Translations under genes and position numbers: made by a program
Part shown: positions 8,960-20,829 of the stretch, one piece after another
Position numbering within the stretch: position 1 is the first letter of the stretch
How the letters are laid out: each line of letters opens with the position of its first letter
Origin: Diabrotica undecimpunctata
Taxonomy: Eukaryota > Arthropoda > Insecta > Coleoptera > Chrysomelidae
Assembly (NCBI RefSeq): GCF_040954645.1
Contig: NC_092803.1
Location: forward strand, 80,390,263 to 80,454,262
Direction: 5' to 3'
DNA length: 64,000 nucleotides
The notes under the pieces: generated by a model
Seen by the model: only the letters and a program-made list of their open reading frames with translations
Told to the model about the DNA's origin: nothing
The model's database searches: none

Positions 8960-11900
8960 ATGGAAAATTTGGAAGTGCCGTGTAAACGCCGAAAAATTGG
9001 TCCTCTAACAGTTAATGAAAAAACATTAATATTTAATTGTTTTAAATAATTTACAGACAAACGTTTATGTGAAAGTGTTGATGATACCGTTGAGTTAGTT
9101 AGCAGTACACTTGGTGTTGGGAAATCTACGACTTACAGAGTTATTAAAGAAGAGAAATGTGGTAGTTTTCAAATGCCACGTAATGCTCCAGGGAAACCAA
9201 AATTTCAAATATAATATCATTGTAAAGAAGGACTTCGACGGAAAGTGCATGAATTCTTCTTTAGACAAGAATTTCCAACATTGGATAAAGTTCTTGTCTC
9301 AGTTCGAGATGATAAGGATTACCCAGAAATGAGTCGAAGTACGTTATGGAAACTTTTAAAAGAAATAGGCTTCCGCTGGAAAAAGAATCCCAGAAAGTCT
9401 ATTTTATTAGAAAGAAGCGATATTGTCATATGGAGAAGACATTTTCTAAGAACTATAAAGGAAATGAGAAACCAAAAAAGAAAAATATTTTATCTTGATG
9501 AAACATGGATCAACGAGGGTCATACACCAAATAAATTTTGGCAGGATGAAACTGTTACAAGTCAAAGGCACGCTTTTGTAAATAACTTATCTACTGGTTT
9601 AAACCCACCATCAGGAAAGGGACGCAGGCTGATAATAGTACACATTGGCAGTTCAGACGGTTTTGTTGAAGGTGGTTTATTAACTTTTGAATCAACTCGT
9701 ACCGGTGATTACCATGAAGACATGAACGCTGATGTCTTTCAAGAATGGTTCGAAGAAATGATAGATCTTCTTCCTAAGAACTGTGTAATAGTAATGGATA
9801 ATGCAAGTTATCACTCCAGACTTATAGAAGGACTGCCCACAACCAAGTGGTTAAAAAAAGACTTGCAGAATTGGCTGAGTTCAAAAAATATTACGTACCA
9901 TCCCGGATCTATAAGAAAGGAACTTTATTCGTTGTGTGCCCTTCATAAAGAAAAATTTAAAAAATACGAAATTGATGAAATTGCCAAAAATCGTGGAATG
10001 ACAGTACTTAGATCCCCACCATATCATTGTGAATTAAACCCGATTGAACTGGTATGGGCACAGATAAAGAGTGAAGTTTCAAGAAAAAATACCACTTTTA
10101 AAATTCATGATGTTAAACAGTTGTTTTTGGAGGCCGTAAATAATGTAAAACCTGAATATACACCAAATAAATTTTGGCAGGATGAAACTGTTACAAGTCA
10201 AAGGCACGCTTTTGTAAATAACTTATCTACTGGTTTAAACCCACCATCAGGAAAGGGACGCAGGCTGATAATAGTACACATTGGCAGTTCAGACGGTTTT
10301 GTTGAAGGTGGTTTATTAACTTTTGAATCAACTCGTACCGGTGACTACCATGAAGACATGAACGCTGATGTCTTTCAAGAATGGTTCGAACAAATGATAG
10401 ATCTTCTTCCTAAGAACTGTGTAATAGTAATGGATAATGCAAGTTATCACTCCAGACTTATAGAAGGACTGCCCACAACCAAGTGGTTAAAAAAAGACTT
10501 GCAGAATTGGCTGAGTTCAAAAAATATTACGTACCATCCCGGATCTATAAGAAAGGAACTTTATTAGTTGTGTGCCCTTCATAAAGAAAAATTTAAAAAA
10601 TACGAAATTGATGAAATTGCCAAAAATCGTGGAATGACAGTACTTAGATCCCCACCATATCATTGTGAATTAAACCCGATTGAACTGGTATGGGCACAGA
10701 TAAAGAGTGAAGTTTCAAGAAAAAATACCACTTTTAAAATTCATGATGTTAAACAGTTGTTTTTGGAAGCCGTAAATAATGTAAAACCTGAATATACACC
10801 AAATAAATTTTGGCAGGATGAAACTGTTACAAGTCAAAGGCACGCTTTTGTAAATAACTTATCTACTGGTTTAAACCCACCATCAGGAAAGGGACGCAGG
10901 CTGATAATAGTACACATTGGCAGTTCAGACGGTTTTGTTGAAGGTGGTTTATTAACTTTTGAATCAACTCGTACCGGTGACTACCATGAAGACATGAACG
11001 CTGATGTCTTTCAAGAATGGTTCGAAGAAATGATAGATCTTCTTCCTAAGAACTGTGTAATAGTAATGGATAATGCAAGTTATCACTCCAGACTTATAGA
11101 AGGACTGCCCACAACCAAGTGGTTAAAAAAAGACTTGCAGAATTGGCTGAGTTCAAAAAATATTACGTACCATCCCGGATCTATAAGAAAGGAACTTTAT
11201 TCGTTGTGTGCCCTTCATAAAGAAAAATTTAAAAAATACGAAATTGATGAAATTGCCAAAAATCGTGGAATGACAGTACTTAGATCCCCACCATATCATT
11301 GTGAATTAAACCCGATTGAACTGGTATGGGCACAGATAAAGAGTGAAGTTTCAAGAAAAAATACCACTTTTAAAATTCATGATGTTAAACAGTTGTTTTT
11401 GGAGGCCGTAAATAATGTAAAACCTGAATATACACCAAATAAATTTTGGCAGGATGAAACTGTTACAAGTCAAAGGCACGCTTTTGTAAATAACTTATCT
11501 ACTGGTTTAAACCCACCATCAGGAAAGGGACGCAGGCTGATAATAGTACACATTGGCAGTTCAGACGGTTTTGTTGAAGGTGGTTTATTAACTTTTGAAT
11601 CAACTCGTACCGGTGACTACCATGAAGACATGAACGCTGATGTCTTTCAAGAATGGTTCGAACAAATGATAGATCTTCTTCCTAAGAACTGTGTAATAGT
11701 AATGGATAATGCAAGTTATCACTCCAGACTTATAGAAGGACTGCCCACAACCAAGTGGTTAAAAAAAGACTTGCAGAATTGGCTGAGTTCAAAAAATATT
11801 ACGTACCATCCCGGATCTATAAGAAAGGAACTTTATTCGTTGTGTGCCCTTCATAAAGAAAAATATAAAAATACGAAATTGATGAAATTGCCAAAAATCG

Positions 11901-12207
11901 TGGAATGACAGTACTTAGATCCCCACCATATCATTGTGAATTAAACCCGATTGAACTGGTATGGACACAGATAAAGAGTGAAGTTTCAAGAAAAAATACC
12001 ACTTTTAAAATTCACGATGTTAAACAGTTGTTTTTGGAGACCGTAAATAATGTAAAACCTGAAAACTGGGAAAAGGCAGTAAATCACACTATTAAAGAAA
12101 AGGAAAAAATGTGGAAGCTGGACAATATTACTGATAAAATGATCGAGCCAGTTATTATAAATCTTGGTTCTGAAAGTTCATCTTCTGAATCTGATTTGGC
12201 TTTGTAA
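8960..12207 (+). pseudogene. Tc1/mariner-like (DD82E-type) transposase with four catalytic-domain copies
   Basis: A single frame starts at the ATG at 8960 and runs through a helix-turn-helix region (ESVDDTVELVSSTLGVGKST) into a DDE_3 catalytic domain. The first Asp is in FYLDETWINEG, the second in VIVMDNASYHS and the Glu in CELNPIELVW. I count 82 residues between second Asp and Glu, the spacing of the IS630/Tc1-related group described as DD82E. The segment from TPNKFWQDE to NNVKPE then recurs three more times in frame before the normal C-terminus at 12207. Copies two to four lack the LDETWINEG block, so only the first has all three acidic residues. Stops are at 9047-9049, 9212-9214 and 10565-10567, and a one-base loss near 11865 shifts the frame. 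The gene is dead. Its inverted ends were not resolved. Confidence 0.8.
9524..12066 (+). repeat. Four tandem 636-bp units inside the transposase gene
   Basis: Units start at 9524, 10160, 10796 and 11432 (ACACCAAATAAATTTTGGCA), each 636 bp or 212 codons. The last is one base short. They are nearly identical. Units 1 and 3 share EWFEEMID and units 2 and 4 share EWFEQMID, so the array looks like a two-unit block that was duplicated. Unit 2 alone has TCG to TAG at 10565-10567. Confidence 0.95.
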
Positions 12208-12659
12208 CAAGTAGCTGTAAGTTTTATATTAATATTTTTATTCATCTATTTAATATACCTTAGACGGTTTTAAAAACTCTTTTTCTCTTTTGTAATTTTT
12301 AAAAATTAAAAAAAAATGTGAATTTTTTAAAACCCTTTTTAATGTAGGCCAGTCAGTTCTAATATAGTGTGTGATACAAGAGGTCACTTTTGTTTACATA
12401 CACATAACACTTTATAACACTGAAATAATTCATTTATTTTTTACAATTATTCAAAGTAATTTTTCAATTAATCTTGAGCACGCCCATGGAGTGGTCGGAG
12501 CTACCAGTTAAAATTATGCTAATTACTCTCTCGTTCATAAAAATAAACTATAGTAGCTTGTAATGTTGACTTTGAGTCTGAAATTATTACAATATTCGTG
12601 CATGTTTGAATTGTACACCATTTTAATACATTTTTAATAGCAAAGGAATGAAACAATAA
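12208..12659. other. Non-coding AT-rich stretch 3' of the transposase
   Basis: It probably contains the 3' end of the Tc1-like element, but I could not identify a matching inverted repeat upstream of 8960. No gene is seen. Confidence 0.4.
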
Positions 12660-12681
12660 TTTAAGATTCTGTACTTCTCAA

Positions 12682-13761
12682 TGCTTGAAACAAAATTCTC
12701 AAACAAACAAATCGGGGACGAATTCATGCAAAACCCTGAACAAATAGAGATCCAGAACAATATTGTACAAGCTAGAAGACTAATTCACCAGCGGAACGTA
12801 TTGTTTTTTCTAAAGTATATCCAACAATACCACACAGTCTCTTAGTTGATTATTTACAAAGTATAGGACTTAATATGGTCTCTCCTGTCACTTTTCTAAA
12901 AATCAGTTTCACTTATTCCGAATATATTCATATTTTGAGTTTCAGAAGACAGTCATATACGTCAGTCCCCATAATATCTTCATTCACCTTAGACTTCGAT
13001 AATACAACATATCGAATATTCTCATCTCAAGAAACTATGGCCTATTATAACTGCAAAATGTCTGGACATATCGCCACCAACTGTCCCAATAAACTGGCAT
13101 CAACAACAAATTTAATTGATTCTAATAACAGTTAACCTTCTATTCCTTGCTCCCTTCACATCATGCCTCAACCTGCAGCAACATCCATATCAAACTAACA
13201 AATTTCCGTCCAGGAAAAATTAGCAAATAATCATCCATGTCCATAAGCAATCCTAACATTGCTAATGGTTAAGGAGAAGTTAACATTATGGAAAACTGCA
13301 AAGTAATTAATATCGATCTTCAGCCGAAACTTAGTATCAATGATGTTCTTGCGTTTCCAGAAACAACTCATACAGATAAATCATTTGCCGTACCTACATC
13401 CAAACCTAGAGTCAAGAAGGTTAAAAGTAATGAGGAGCATACATTCATAAAATCAACAAAATCATATAACCTTGAGCCTGCCAAAGATTTTATCCAAAAT
13501 CATTTACCCACATTTGTTCTCAATTTTGACCAATTAAATCTATTTCTAAGCAATGTTATCGGCTTGCAAGATCCTTCTAACATAATTCAAGAGTTTACTT
13601 CTGACCTGCTGGGATTAGTTTATATGCTAACTAAAATTCATTCACAATTAAAAGATAGATCAACCAATCCTTATATCACCTTCTTAAGAAAGAAAATCCT
13701 CCGACACTTGGGTAACGACATCTCTGAATCCGAGGGCGAGTCATCTCAGGTTTACCCATAA
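12682..13761 (+). pseudogene. Jockey ORF1 (gag-like nucleic-acid-binding protein), relic 1
   Basis: The segments match ORF1 of the better copy at 47406-48704. They include ARRLIHQ, then FLKISFTYSEYIHILSFRRQ (compare FLKIGTSNPNYKHIFSFRRH), a knuckle YYNCKMSGHIATNCP whose first Cys has become Tyr, and a C-terminal helical part (13288-13761) ending with RKKILRHLGND (compare RNKILKSIQSQ). ORF1 proteins of this type coat the retrotransposon RNA. Frames change near 12830 and 13140. A start before 12682 is possible. Confidence 0.65.
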
Positions 13762-13879
13762 ATTTATATTTTTCGTATATAACATAATTCACTAAACGAC
13801 TGCAATTGAATATAGATGGATTTTTCCATCTATATCCAACCTTACAAAACTTATTTCTGAATTCTCTACCGAAATAATA

Positions 13880-15987
13880 CTGCCGTCCTAATATGAAAGG
13901 TCCTATCTGCAAAATTTGGTAAAATTACTTTATTGGTTCATGGCATGCGTAAACATATTATCTATGTATGTACAAAATGAAATTGTCCTATAAGCATCGT
14001 AAGTGCCTTATTATATACCTAAATGGTTTGTCCTAACTGACTAAAAAGCAATGTTTACTAACATAAATTGTCCTATCTCACAGATTCTAAGAAAAATTGT
14101 CCGTTTTAACTTTAGAAATGCAGTTAGGATTATTTAAGGTAGCATTTTATAGTGAACGGCATCAGTTAGGACAATTTTGCGTAGAACGACAAAAGCATGT
14201 TTGTAACATAACTTCAAATAATTAATTATAAAAGGTATTTGTTATGTCAGACATTGGGTGAACGCTCATGTTTTTTGTAATTTAAGTAAATATATATTGT
14301 GAGAAATGGATGAAGGGTAAGTTTAATAATGTTACCTTAGGTATAAGCAATAACTGACTGTAATTATTGTTTGTAGTAGAAGCAAAAAATATACACGCAT
14401 ATGCCTCTATATTCATTGGTACTAGCAATGTAGCGTCACTTAGCCGGAACAGCGATAGATGTAAACTTATGGTATTTAGCCAAAATAGAGAATGATCCAG
14501 ATTATATACCTGGGCCGTCCAATGAATATCCGATATAGAACTAGAAGAAAACGAATTTAACTCGTTCAGGATTTCATTCGAGATATTCATTTTACAGCTC
14601 ACAATTATAAACAACAGAGTTGATAAAGATAAGAGTGAGTTGTATACAAAAACTGGGAAAATAAGAAACAGAAAACAAATTGAAGAGCCATTTGTCGAAA
14701 GAAATAAACAAAAAAGAGAGAGTTACATAAGAGCTTATAAAGTTAAAAAGTCACGTAAATTCAAATTCAATTGCGCTGGAAAAATTTCGTATACTAGGCA
14801 AAAAGACATTAATACACAATACTGGCTATTAGAAAAGAACACCAAAAACAGTTTGTTTTGAGCTTCGTAAAATAAAGTTAGAAAAAAAGAAGTACATCTC
14901 AGAATCAAACATTACCAAGAGTGTATTCCTACAAATACTATCTAACATCAAAGAAAGCCGAAGAGGTGTGTATTTGTACAATGAAAAGCGCGAAAAGATA
15001 TTTCTTTTGGCGACATTGGGCTATGAAAAAGACAATGATAGAATCATTGCTGTAGAAAATATAATAATCAATTTTTTTGAGCCAGATCATACTTTTATGG
15101 CAGCAGATTCATTCCATCGCCAAGTTGAGCTTGCTCCCAAAAGAAAAAAAGTATACAATTTTGACGATTTTTTCGAAACGGTAAAACAAGCCAATTCATC
15201 AAAAGTTAATTTAATAAAAATGCTACTTTTTAACTTCACTGACTGTACTTCCAAATATATGTTACAAAAGCTGATTTCTAGCGTTTACTTAAAAGATATA
15301 GTTTGTCTTCATTTTAAAAGAAAAAATTATTACAAAACAGAATTTGAAAACAATTTTATTGATTTAAAAGATATTTTTATAATGAGATACGTTAAGTGTA
15401 GGCTAACGAGTCCCCAGATTCGTAATACATGTCGTGGTGTAACTTTAGATAGAAAAAAATCTTATATCCAAATTAAAAGCGCACATTCCTCAAAATCGTA
15501 TTTTGAGAAGATAATTGAGATATAATTTTGAGAAGATTTGCCGGTTAACGAACATGCTTTTAAGGAAGAAAATGATTATTATTAGTATTATTTTATTATT
15601 TTTATCAATACATATCATTTATGTTACATATATTACGATGTAAATTGTGTATTAAGTGTAAAACGTATTATAATAAAATTAAAAGTGTTCAGTTCATTGG
15701 AATTTCAGTTTCATTTAGGACAATTTCAGTAAGAAATAAAAAAAATGTACTTCATATACACTAAGTTAAATTGTCCTAAGTGACAATATAATCTAAAATC
15801 GACTAACCTGGAAAGAATAAATCAAAATTATGACTAGCAACTAAATTCTATTCTGCGACATATTATATAAAATAAAACATAAAAAGTTTTTTAAATTACC
15901 AAGCGTTATACAATAAAAAGAAACAAAAACTGGATTTTCTCAAAACCTAAATTTTGCAGATAGGACCTTTCATATTAGGACGGCAGA
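13880..15987. mobile_element. DUF7869-type DNA transposon inserted in Jockey relic 1
   Basis: The ends are 38-bp near-perfect inverted repeats starting CTGCCGTCCTAATATGAAAG, with one extra base at the right end. AATA flanks both sides (13876-13879 and 15988-15991). Removing the element and one AATA restores the Jockey endonuclease frame exactly (TEIICLQET across the joint), which independently confirms the boundaries and a 4-bp target duplication. Both ends carry copies of TTGTCCTA or its complement (13983, 14032, 14072, 14164, 15714, 15772), likely subterminal transposase sites. The interior holds a decayed DUF7869 protein gene. I infer a cut-and-paste transposon whose target duplication size matches the Sola superfamily. 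Confidence 0.85.
14480..15525 (+). pseudogene. DUF7869-type transposase, internally deleted
   Basis: Recognisable blocks in order are: an N-terminal DPDYIPGPSNEYPI near 14495; a basic stretch with KRESYIRAYKVKKSRKFK (14640-14780); a Cys-containing block CAGKISYTRQKDINTQYW (about 14770-14830); then the 14968-15525 frame with KIFLLATLGYEKDNDRII. That frame jumps directly to FFEPDHTFMAADSFHRQVE. This corresponds to the FF..GHSYLPPDRVFG block of the copy at the left edge, so the intervening SDxCGGQNKN region has been deleted. The C-terminal part (KKVYNFDDFFETVKQ) matches the fragment at 55981. It needs several frame changes and is not functional. Confidence 0.6.
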
Positions 15988-16996
15988 AATATGTCTCCAA
16001 GAAACAAATTTAAACCCCAAAAAAAACTATAATTCCAAATATTTTAACATTTTTATAAAAGATAGAGTACATGACAATAATTTCTCTTTAGGTGGAGTTA
16101 TGACACCAAAAATCTTTAGTTGCGAATGTTTTTCCTGTTAATAGTAACATCGAAGCTATAGTTATAGAGATCACCGCTCCCGTTTAAATTTTTATATGTA
16201 ACATTTACTTTCCGTCTAGTTCCTCAGCTGGATATAAAGATTTAAAAAGCCTTTTCAAACAGATACCCTCTCCTCGAATCATCGTAGGTGATTTTAACGG
16301 TCATAATTTTATTTAGTGTTCTACGCGTACTGTTCTGATCACAGAGGAAAACTTCTAGAAAAGGTAATGCAGGATCTTCAATTCAATTTCCTAAATGATG
16401 GGTCACCTACAAGATTTAACATCTGCACTGGAGAATCCTCCGTGATAGATTTAAGCTTCTGTGACTCAGGTCTAGCTTCACGTCTCTCTTGGACTGTTCT
16501 CGAGTATACTTATGGTAGTGACCATCACCCTATTACCATTGAGAATCTCTCAGGTCAGCCTTGTCTAATATATTTCTTGTCCAAATGGAATATAAATTTG
16601 GCTAAGTGGATCGATTTTGAAAATTATATAGATAAGGCTTTGGAGAGTCTCATACTGAATGATAATATAAACGATTCTTTAGGTACTTTTAATAGTTTCA
16701 TCTTGCAGAGTGCTCTTTATCGGCAAAACAGAGCCTATTAAAAATCATGCTTGGTAGAATTCAGAGTGGACCAAAGCAGTACGTGTCAGCAGAACAGCTT
16801 TTAATAGATTTAAGAAGCATAAAACACTCGAAAATAAAATTAACTACAAAAAAATGAAGACTAGAGCTCAACGTTTAATAAGTTAAACAAAAAAATCCAG
16901 TTGGGCCCAATGTATCTCTAACATTAACAGCTCCACTCCTGTAAGAGAAGTATGGAAGAAAATACGTAAAATTTCTGGTATAAAGGAGTCATCCCC

Positions 16997-18560
16997 AATC
17001 CTACTCCTCCTCAGTCCTAATCCCTTTTGGGATGTGGTGACACCATCAGACCTTTACAGTTTTTCACGATTTTCTTCCATCCTTCCCTGTCCTGGGCTAG
17101 TTTTTAGGCTTTATGTAACCCTTGGTTAATCAATATTTTTGTTTGATCTACCCAACGGCTTAGAGATCTTCCCCAAGGTCTCTTTCCTTCAACTCTAGCC
17201 TCGACCATCAGTTTTTCCATCGTACCTGTTCTTCTAGCAATGTGTCCAAAATACTGCAAATATCTCTGTGGTATTTGTTTAAGCAATCTATCCTTTACTT
17301 TAAGTTGTTCTAATATCGATACGTTAGTGCGATGATCAATTCAGGATATTCTTAATATGCGGCGGTATACTGTTACACATTTCAAAAAGCGTCTAGTTTA
17401 TTTTTATCCGCTTTCTTTAAGGTCCACGTTTCGGATGCATATGTGGCTATGGGAAAAAAGAGTGCCTTTACCAGCCTTAGTTTTGTGAGTATTGTTATGA
17501 TAAAATTTTTCTAAATTGTAACCAGTTTCATCATAGCTGTTCTAGCAATAGTCAACCTTCTACGTATCTCTCTGTCACACCCTCCGTCATTTGTTATTAG
17601 GGACCCCAGGTATATGAAACTATTTACTACTTTAAAGCCCCCAATTTCTTTAATGTGTTGAAGATTATTCCGAGCTCTGTCTACTATCATGATCTTTGTC
17701 TTATTTATCCTTTAGCCTTAGTCCATATGTTTTGCTTTTCTCCTCCAGACATCTCATTATGTCTTCCATTTATTCTTGATTTGCCGCGATTATTAAAGTG
17801 TCATCAGCATATCTCAAGTTACTCATTTTTTGACCTCCTACTGATATTCTACCCTTCCATCCGTCTAGTACCTTTCGCATGATGTGTTCGCTGTAGATAA
17901 TTAAACAGAGTTGGCGAGACTATGTATGCATCCCTGCTTGACACCTGCCTTTGTTCTGAAATGATCAGAATGGGTGTTGTTTATTTTTATTGTGCACTTA
18001 TTATTTTTATATAGACTTCTTATTAGTTGAATTAAGTGGTGGCGTGTTCCCATTTCCGCTAGTATGGACCATAGCTGCTGCCATTTGACTTTATCGAAGG
18101 TCTTTGTGTAATCTACAAAGCACATAAGCATAGGAATATTGAATTTACGATTTTTTTCGATTAGTTGTCTGACATTAAGGATGTGTTCTCTTGTGCCTTT
18201 TTCTGGGACAAATCCCGCTTGTTTTTCTGATATCTGAGGCAATAGAAAAGCTTAGTGCTTAAACAAATACCACAGAGGTATTTGCAGTCTTTTATGTATT
18301 ACATGAAGTAGAACCTTGCTTGCATGGGATATTAGGGTTACCGTTTTGTAGTTGCTGCAATCTAGCGGAGTTCCTTTTTTGAATATAGGGATGAAAGTGG
18401 ATGTTGTCCAGTCGTTGGGCCACTCTCCGATTTCCCAAATCTTTTTGCAGATCATATGCACAACATTTACTCCAACATCTCCAGTCTCTTTTAAAACTTC
18501 TGCGGTGATTTGGTCTGCGCCAGGAGATTTTTTAACTTTTTGATTGCTTTTATCTATTCT
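16997..18560 (-). pseudogene. 5'-truncated LINE reverse transcriptase inserted in Jockey relic 1
   Basis: Reading right to left, the blocks are KSPGADQITAEVLKE and FIPIFKKG (18563-18252), GFVPEKGTREHILNVRQ and CFVDYTKTFDKVKW (18242-17901, the first catalytic Asp block), AGVKQGC near 17940, then IMRKVLDGWKGRISVG and NLRYADDTLIIA near 17810 with the YADD catalytic box intact. The tail (17286-17104) reads YLQYFGHIARR and WGRSLSRWVDQ, typical of the C-terminus of RTE/R4-like LINEs. Plus-strand Jockey sequence resumes on both sides, so this is a later insertion. The 5' half, including any endonuclease, is absent. Stops separate the blocks. Confidence 0.75.
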
Positions 18561-18565
18561 CAAAA

Positions 18566-20420
18566 TAGGTAATCAAATTGTTACTTCGCCTCTTGAAGTT
18601 GTTAAGACATTAGCTAAAAACTACAGAGACATGTTTTCCAATGTTAATTTTGACCCTGTATTTCTGGAAAATAAACTAGAGGCCTAAAGGTCTAATCTCT
18701 CTCTAGAAAACTACAACATTCCATTAAACGTTCCTCTAACGTTACAAGAACTAAACACCTCACTGAACGATCTAAAAAAAAAAAACAAATCCTGGGTCTG
18801 ACGATATATCCCAACTATTTTCTTAAAACTCCTACCCACATCTGCTAAAAATTACATGCTTTAATTATTTAACTTAATCTAGCAGCGACACCAGTACCCA
18901 TCTGTTTGTTCAAAATCTATTATTCTCTTATTTCTCAAAAGCCAAAAATCTCGTCTAGACCCTGATTCCTATATACCAATAACCCTAACTTGTGCAATGG
19001 GGAAACTACTAGAAAAAATTATTAACTTAATGCTTCCTTGGCATTTAAAAAATTCGAACTTACTTACATACGAACAAAATGGTTTTTGATAAGACCGATC
19101 CGGGATAGACAACATATTAGACCTGGAAAGTGATATTCATGAATCTCTGACAACAATACAACATTATATCGCAGTATTTTTTGACCATTTATTACATGTT
19201 GAAGATTCAACATTTTAAAAAGTTACAGTCATGTAACATTCGTGGAAATTGCCTTCATTTCATTAAGAACTTTCTAGAAAACAGACCTTTTCGTGTAAAA
19301 GTTAACAACTACTATTCCGAAAAGCAGGAGAAAGAAAACGGTATCCTTCAATGCTCAATTATTGGTCCTAAACTTTTCTTAATTGCTATTAATGACATAA
19401 TTAAAAACCTCGAAAAACCTTTAAAAGCACGTTTATATGCACATGACTTGGTGGTTTATGTAAAAGGTAAATATGTAAAAGTAAAGAAAGGTAATGATAA
19501 GGTGTTATCTGAGATGCCTTAATATCGAATGTTCAAATACCTTTCCAATCAATATTAGAAGCCCCTCACCTTGGATAATTAATACCCTAAATATAAATAC
19601 TGGTCTAACCCAATATGACAAACATTTTAATAGTCACGCAGAGATTAAGAGTAATCTAGATCTAATTCTTCGTCAGCATTACAAACATTGCTATAAAATC
19701 TTTACAGCTGCATCTAAGTGTGATAAAGGAGTAAGTGCTGCATCCGTTACTTCAAGCGATACATATCAATTTCAACCTTCTTTTCGATTTTCTTCGCTAA
19801 GCTCTATGCAATGCTTAAAGCTATCATGCATATAAATTCTAATAACATTCCTAACTCTGTTATCTTAAGTGACTCACTAAGCGCCCTTTAACTTTAAACA
19901 GATCTATCCCAAAGGTCCCCTTGAGAAACTGATAAAACTGGAATTCATGCAGGCTGAAGAAAATTCTAGGAGTATCAGATTTATATGGATTCCATCCCAC
20001 ATTGGCATTACAGGCAACGAAAGTACGTAACAGTGCGCGAATAAAGTTGCTAAATGTGCCGATATAAAAAAAACCGAGTATCGAAATACCGCAAGTGATA
20101 TAAAAGCTTTTATAAAGATTCGAGTTTTGTGCAAATGGAAAAACGAATAGCACTCTTCTCAAACATCACTGAAGCAAATTAAAAATGACGTTACAGCTTG
20201 GGAACCCTCAACCTGGAACAGAAGAGAACAATTGGTGATAAAGAGATTACGAATTGGACACACAAGACTTACTCATTCATATTAATTGTCGAAAAGTGAT
20301 CCACCTATATGCGAAACATGTAATGTACAAGTTACCGTTAACCATTTATTAATTGAATGCCATAGTTTTGTAAATTTTTGTGTTACATTTAACATACCAA
20401 ACAGTTTAAGTAATTTATTA
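18566..20420 (+). pseudogene. Jockey ORF2 reverse transcriptase, RNase H and C-terminal region, relic 1
   Basis: It starts with IGNQIVTSPLEVVKTLAKNY in the linker. The RT palm at 19181-19522 reads IRGNCLHFIKNFLENRPF, and the catalytic YADD has become YAHD (ARLYAHDLVVYVKG). RNase H follows with FIWIPSHIGITGNES near 19985, and the C-terminal zinc region DPPICETCNVQVTVNHLLIECH near 20300-20370 is well kept. The loss of the second catalytic Asp and multiple frame breaks show it is inactive. The 3' end lies near 20560. Confidence 0.7.
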
Positions 20421-20568
20421 GGCACTAATTTTTGCAGCTAGTTATATTGTAAATTTCTTAAAATCTATAGAAATATTTTATAAACTCTGATTTTGTAATT
20501 CTGTAGCCTCCACTAATAACCATTATGGTGGATGCGGCTGATATTTGTAAGTACAAAGTACTTCTTAA

Positions 20569-20820
20569 GAACACATCTTGAGACACATCGACACAGGATA
20601 AAATATTGTTCCAAATACTTTAGGTTTAACAGCAGCTACAAGATTAAAACGGATAATTAGCGAATTTGATCGAAATTACGAGATTGAAGGACATGGAAGG
20701 TTATAAGTTAGTTAAATTTTAAAAGAACAACATATCTTGAGACACATCGACACAGAATAGAATATTGTTCCAAAAATTTTAGGTTAAACAGTAGCCACAA
20801 GATTAGAACTGATAATTGTA
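20569..20820 (+). repeat. Diverged direct repeat of about 95 bp
   Basis: The segments 20569-20665 and 20725-20816 share CTTGAGACACATCGACACAG and a following region with AATATTGTTCCAAA and ACAAGATTARAAC. It may be two copies of a short dispersed repeat. No gene is seen here. Confidence 0.7.
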
Positions 20821-20829
20821 AATGAAGGC

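Larger units (their letters stand above)
13793..16985 (+). pseudogene. Jockey ORF2 endonuclease domain, relic 1 (interrupted at 13880-15987)
   Basis: The first part (13793-13879) encodes WIFPSISNLTKLISEFSTEI and the frame resumes after the transposon with ICLQETN, the catalytic start of an apurinic-type endonuclease. Further blocks are VIVDGDFNG-like sequence near 16285 and, in 16316-16741, LQFNFLNDGSPTRFN and YGSDHHPITIEN, the C-terminal SDH motif of the domain. This enzyme nicks target DNA to prime reverse transcription. Several stops and shifts interrupt it. It ends where the minus-strand LINE starts. Confidence 0.65.
12660..20560 (+). mobile_element. Jockey-type non-LTR retrotransposon, relic 1 (split by two insertions)
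   Basis: Plus-strand pieces follow in the standard order: ORF1/gag (12682-13761), ORF2 endonuclease start (about 13793-13879), a DUF7869 transposon (13880-15987), the rest of the endonuclease (15992-16985), a minus-strand LINE insertion (about 16997-18560), then reverse transcriptase, RNase H and the C-terminal zinc region (18566-20420). It is homologous along its length to the copies at 25960-29290 and 47333-52295. All parts carry stops and shifts. Confidence 0.8.

Noticed and set aside
19860..20162. Minus-strand 100-codon frame over the Jockey RNase H region
   Set aside because: The opposite strand encodes the RNase H block WIPSHIGITGNES, so this is an antisense shadow.
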